Source: Mycolicibacterium rhodesiae NBB3
GTDB lineage: Bacteria > Actinomycetota > Actinomycetes > Mycobacteriales > Mycobacteriaceae
Assembly: GCF_000230895.2 (NCBI RefSeq)
Contig: NC_016604.1
Location: forward strand, 868,001-932,000
Direction: 5' to 3'
DNA length: 64,000 nucleotides
A program made the translations under genes and the position numbers. Below are positions 62,203 through 64,000 of this stretch, in pieces (position 1 is the stretch's first letter; the number at the start of each line of letters is the position of its first letter). The notes below the pieces were generated by a model. That model was not told where the DNA came from. It saw nothing but the letters and a program-made list of their open reading frames with translations, and ran no database searches.

Positions 62203-64000
62203 GACCTCGAACGGCCCAACACCGGTTGAATCGATCACGCACGACGAGAAGCGGACCAATATTCCGACTGCGGATAACGTCGACTTCCACGACAGCAGCA
62301 TCTTGGACGAGGTTCGTCAGGTCAGGTACGCACGCGACGAATCGCTTGATCCTCAGCTGGTTTGGCGCGGTAAGTACCCATATGTGGACGAAGTTGACGG
62401 CTTCGAGAGCAATCTTGTCAGTGACGCACCGCCGATCTACATCCAGGAGAAGATCGATCCGCGAGTGCTTGTCGAGAATCTGCGGCGAACCGCGGAACGG
62501 CCCGAAAACGAGCCTGAGTTCACCCTGTTCGACTCGTTCGACGGGCTTGATGATCTTCAGCAAATTGAGTTCTACCAACACGAGGCGAATTGGTCGAACC
62601 GAATGATACTTGGAGACAGCCTTCAGGTGATGTCGTCTCTGGCCGAACGTGAGAAGCTGCGCGGCAAAGTCCAAATGATCTACATCGACCCGCCATACGG
62701 CATTAAGTTCGGATCGAACTGGCAAGTTTCAACGCGCGATCGCGATGTAAAGGACGGCAAGAGAGAAAGCGCTGCCCGTGAGGTCGAACAAATTAAAGCC
62801 TTTCGAGATACTTGGGAACTGGGAATTCATTCGTACCTTTCATACCTCCGGGATCGGCTAATCTCGGCGCGAGAACTGTTAACCGACAGCGGAAGTTGCT
62901 TCGTGCAAATTGGCGACGAAAACGTACATCTCGTCAGATCGCTCTTGGATGAAGTATTCGGGTCTGATAACTTCTGCGCTCTAATCAATTACAAGACCAC
63001 GACTGGAGCCGGCAGCCCGGGCATCACGACCGAGGTTCTTGCTGGCGTTTCGGACTATCTTGTGTGGTACGCGCGGGATCGGTCGAATCTCAAGTACCGC
63101 ACTCTCTACTTCGAGCGCGATGTGCAGGGTGACGCTAACTATCGGTATGTTAACGAGAATGGCAGAATTCGCCCGCTTTCGTCGGACGAGCTGCGAGACG
63201 TCGATAGCTTGTACCGCCGCGGCGTTCGCGTGCTTCGACAAAATCCGCTCACATCGCAGACGGCGGGAGCCACAACGACATTTCCTGTCGAGATCGATGG
63301 TGTCACGTATCGACCTAACAAGGGAGGCTGGAAAACCAACGCCGTCGGCATGGAAAAATTACGGCACGCCGGTCGTCTCATGCCAAGTGGCAAGACGCTG
63401 GGCTTCGTTCGGTACTTTGCCGATTTTCCTTACCAGATCTATTCGAATGCTTGGGATGACACGCGCCAGAGCGGTTTCGGGGACGCCAAGACGTATGTTG
63501 TGCAGACCGCTGCGAAGGTGATCGAGCGTTGCATGTTGCTGACGACAGACCCTGGGGATCTAGTGCTTGATCCGACTTGCGGCAGCGGCACTACGGCAGC
63601 TGTGGCTGAACAATGGGGCCGGCGATGGATAACAATTGACACCTCTCGTGTGGCGTTAGCCCTTGCACGGCAACGGGTGATGGGTGCTCGATTTCCCTGG
63701 TACCTGCTGGTCGATTCCGAGGAAGGCAACAGGAAGGAGCAGTCGCTGACTGCCCTGCCTCTGCCACGTCGCAATTTTTCCGGCAACATGCGAGAGGGTT
63801 TCGTCTATGACCGCGCCTTACACATCACGCTGAAGTCGATTGCGAACAACCCCGAGATCACGGCCGGGATGGGCCAGCAAGACATAGACGATGCAATTAG
63901 GCGTTATGCTGATTTCGAACTCTTATACGACAAACCGTTCGAGGATTCGAAAAAAGTTCGCGTTGCTGGCCCGTTCACGGTGGAATCGCTAAGCCCCCAT
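62192..64000 (+). CDS. Type III-like beta-class DNA methyltransferase (Mod), 3' end beyond the window
   Basis: At least 603 residues from the GTG at 62192, overlapping res by 11 bases, and open to the right edge. The catalytic motif DPPYGIKF lies near residue 167 and the AdoMet motif DPTCGSGTT near 460, so motif IV precedes motif I: the beta class, which methylates the exocyclic amino group of adenine or cytosine. FVQIGDENVHL near 250 is typical of Mod proteins. The region between the motifs should contain target recognition. Base composition is clearly lower in GC than in the core genes to the left, which supports acquisition by transfer. It would protect self DNA from unit D and perhaps unit C. 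Confidence 0.87.
   Translation, partial: MARKTSNGPTPVESITHDEKRTNIPTADNVDFHDSSILDEVRQVRYARDESLDPQLVWRGKYPYVDEVDGFESNLVSDAPPIYIQEKIDPRVLVENLRRTAERPENEPEFTLFDSFDGLDDLQQIEFYQHEANWSNRMILGDSLQVMSSLAEREKLRGKVQMIYIDPPYGIKFGSNWQVSTRDRDVKDGKRESAAREVEQIKAFRDTWELGIHSYLSYLRDRLISARELLTDSGSCFVQIGDENVHLVRSLLDEVFGSDNFCALINYKTTTGAGSPGITTEVLAGVSDYLVWYARDRSNLKYRTLYFERDVQGDANYRYVNENGRIRPLSSDELRDVDSLYRRGVRVLRQNPLTSQTAGATTTFPVEIDGVTYRPNKGGWKTNAVGMEKLRHAGRLMPSGKTLGFVRYFADFPYQIYSNAWDDTRQSGFGDAKTYVVQTAAKVIERCMLLTTDPGDLVLDPTCGSGTTAAVAEQWGRRWITIDTSRVALALARQRVMGARFPWYLLVDSEEGNRKEQSLTALPLPRRNFSGNMREGFVYDRALHITLKSIANNPEITAGMGQQDIDDAIRRYADFELLYDKPFEDSKKVRVAGPFTVESLSPH

Noticed and set aside
46131..64000. Assignment of units C and D to DISARM, BREX, Druantia or Zorya
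   Set aside because: The hallmark proteins (DUF1998/DrmB, PglZ and BrxL, DruE, ZorAB) are not visible; only general ingredients are shared.
1..64000. CRISPR array, tRNA or rRNA genes, IS elements, phage integrase with att sites
   Set aside because: No regularly spaced repeats, cloverleaf sequence, DDE/Tn3/IS transposase or tyrosine integrase was found. The recombinase-like helices at 24733-24900 lack a catalytic domain.

Overview
The window reads as chromosomal DNA from a high-GC actinobacterium, most likely a fast-growing environmental mycobacterium (Mycolicibacterium type). Support comes from a lipoprotein of the MPT64 family, a DUF732 secreted protein, a PknH-sensor-like lipoprotein, frequent GTG/TTG starts and overlapping GTGA/ATGA junctions. 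Hand counts on single 60-base lines give about 70% GC near 9.5 kb and about 52% near 62.8 kb, so the right end differs in composition. No tRNA, rRNA, IS element or CRISPR array was recognised.

Layout. 0-8.9 kb: a fused glutamine-type ABC substrate-binding/permease protein (cut by the left edge), two alpha/beta hydrolases, a YceI protein, a HipBA toxin-antitoxin pair with three operator-like boxes, an MPT64-like lipoprotein, release factor RF3 and a MarR regulator. 9.0-18.5 kb: one tight nine-gene plus-strand operon for sugar oxidation (GH15 glycosidase, SDR, pyruvate-oxidase-like TPP enzyme, a GMC oxidoreductase with its small subunit, an enolase-superfamily sugar-acid dehydratase candidate and small membrane proteins). 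18.6-22.8 kb: a minus-strand operon with quinol-type nitric oxide reductase, a Cys-rich membrane protein, a slipin and a small membrane protein. Both sides carry degenerate pieces of prfC, and one side also carries a piece of the slipin gene.

23-37 kb is accessory: a sensor-like lipoprotein, VapBC, a gene broken by a one-base frameshift, a paralogous pair of zinc-ribbon proteins, a 51-residue Cys protein, and an ADP-ribose-themed group (NrtR-like Nudix regulator divergent from an ADP-ribosylglycohydrolase/phosphatase fusion, then an ankyrin protein, a small protein and DUF1810). A NERD-nuclease helicase, an aldo/keto reductase and a DUF732 protein follow.

37-64 kb is a dense defence-type island. 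Unit A (minus): MazG-like pyrophosphohydrolase, SbcC/RecF-like ATPase, HEPN-like small protein, with an HNH nuclease divergent to it. Unit B (minus): PLD-helicase-DUF3427 protein followed by a GIY-YIG nuclease. Unit C (minus, five translationally coupled genes): a 1793-residue SF1 helicase with a Vsr/DUF559-like nuclease, a DUF6361 protein, a double-HKD PLD protein, an SF2 helicase and a DUF6308 protein. Unit D, divergent from C across 244 bases: a type III-like Res helicase-nuclease and a beta-class DNA methyltransferase that runs off the right edge. Units C and D together are the best candidate here for an undescribed or poorly described multi-gene anti-phage system: two different helicases, two or three nuclease modules and a methyltransferase that could mark self DNA. 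It resembles DISARM and Mokosh in ingredients but not in gene set, as far as can be judged by eye.
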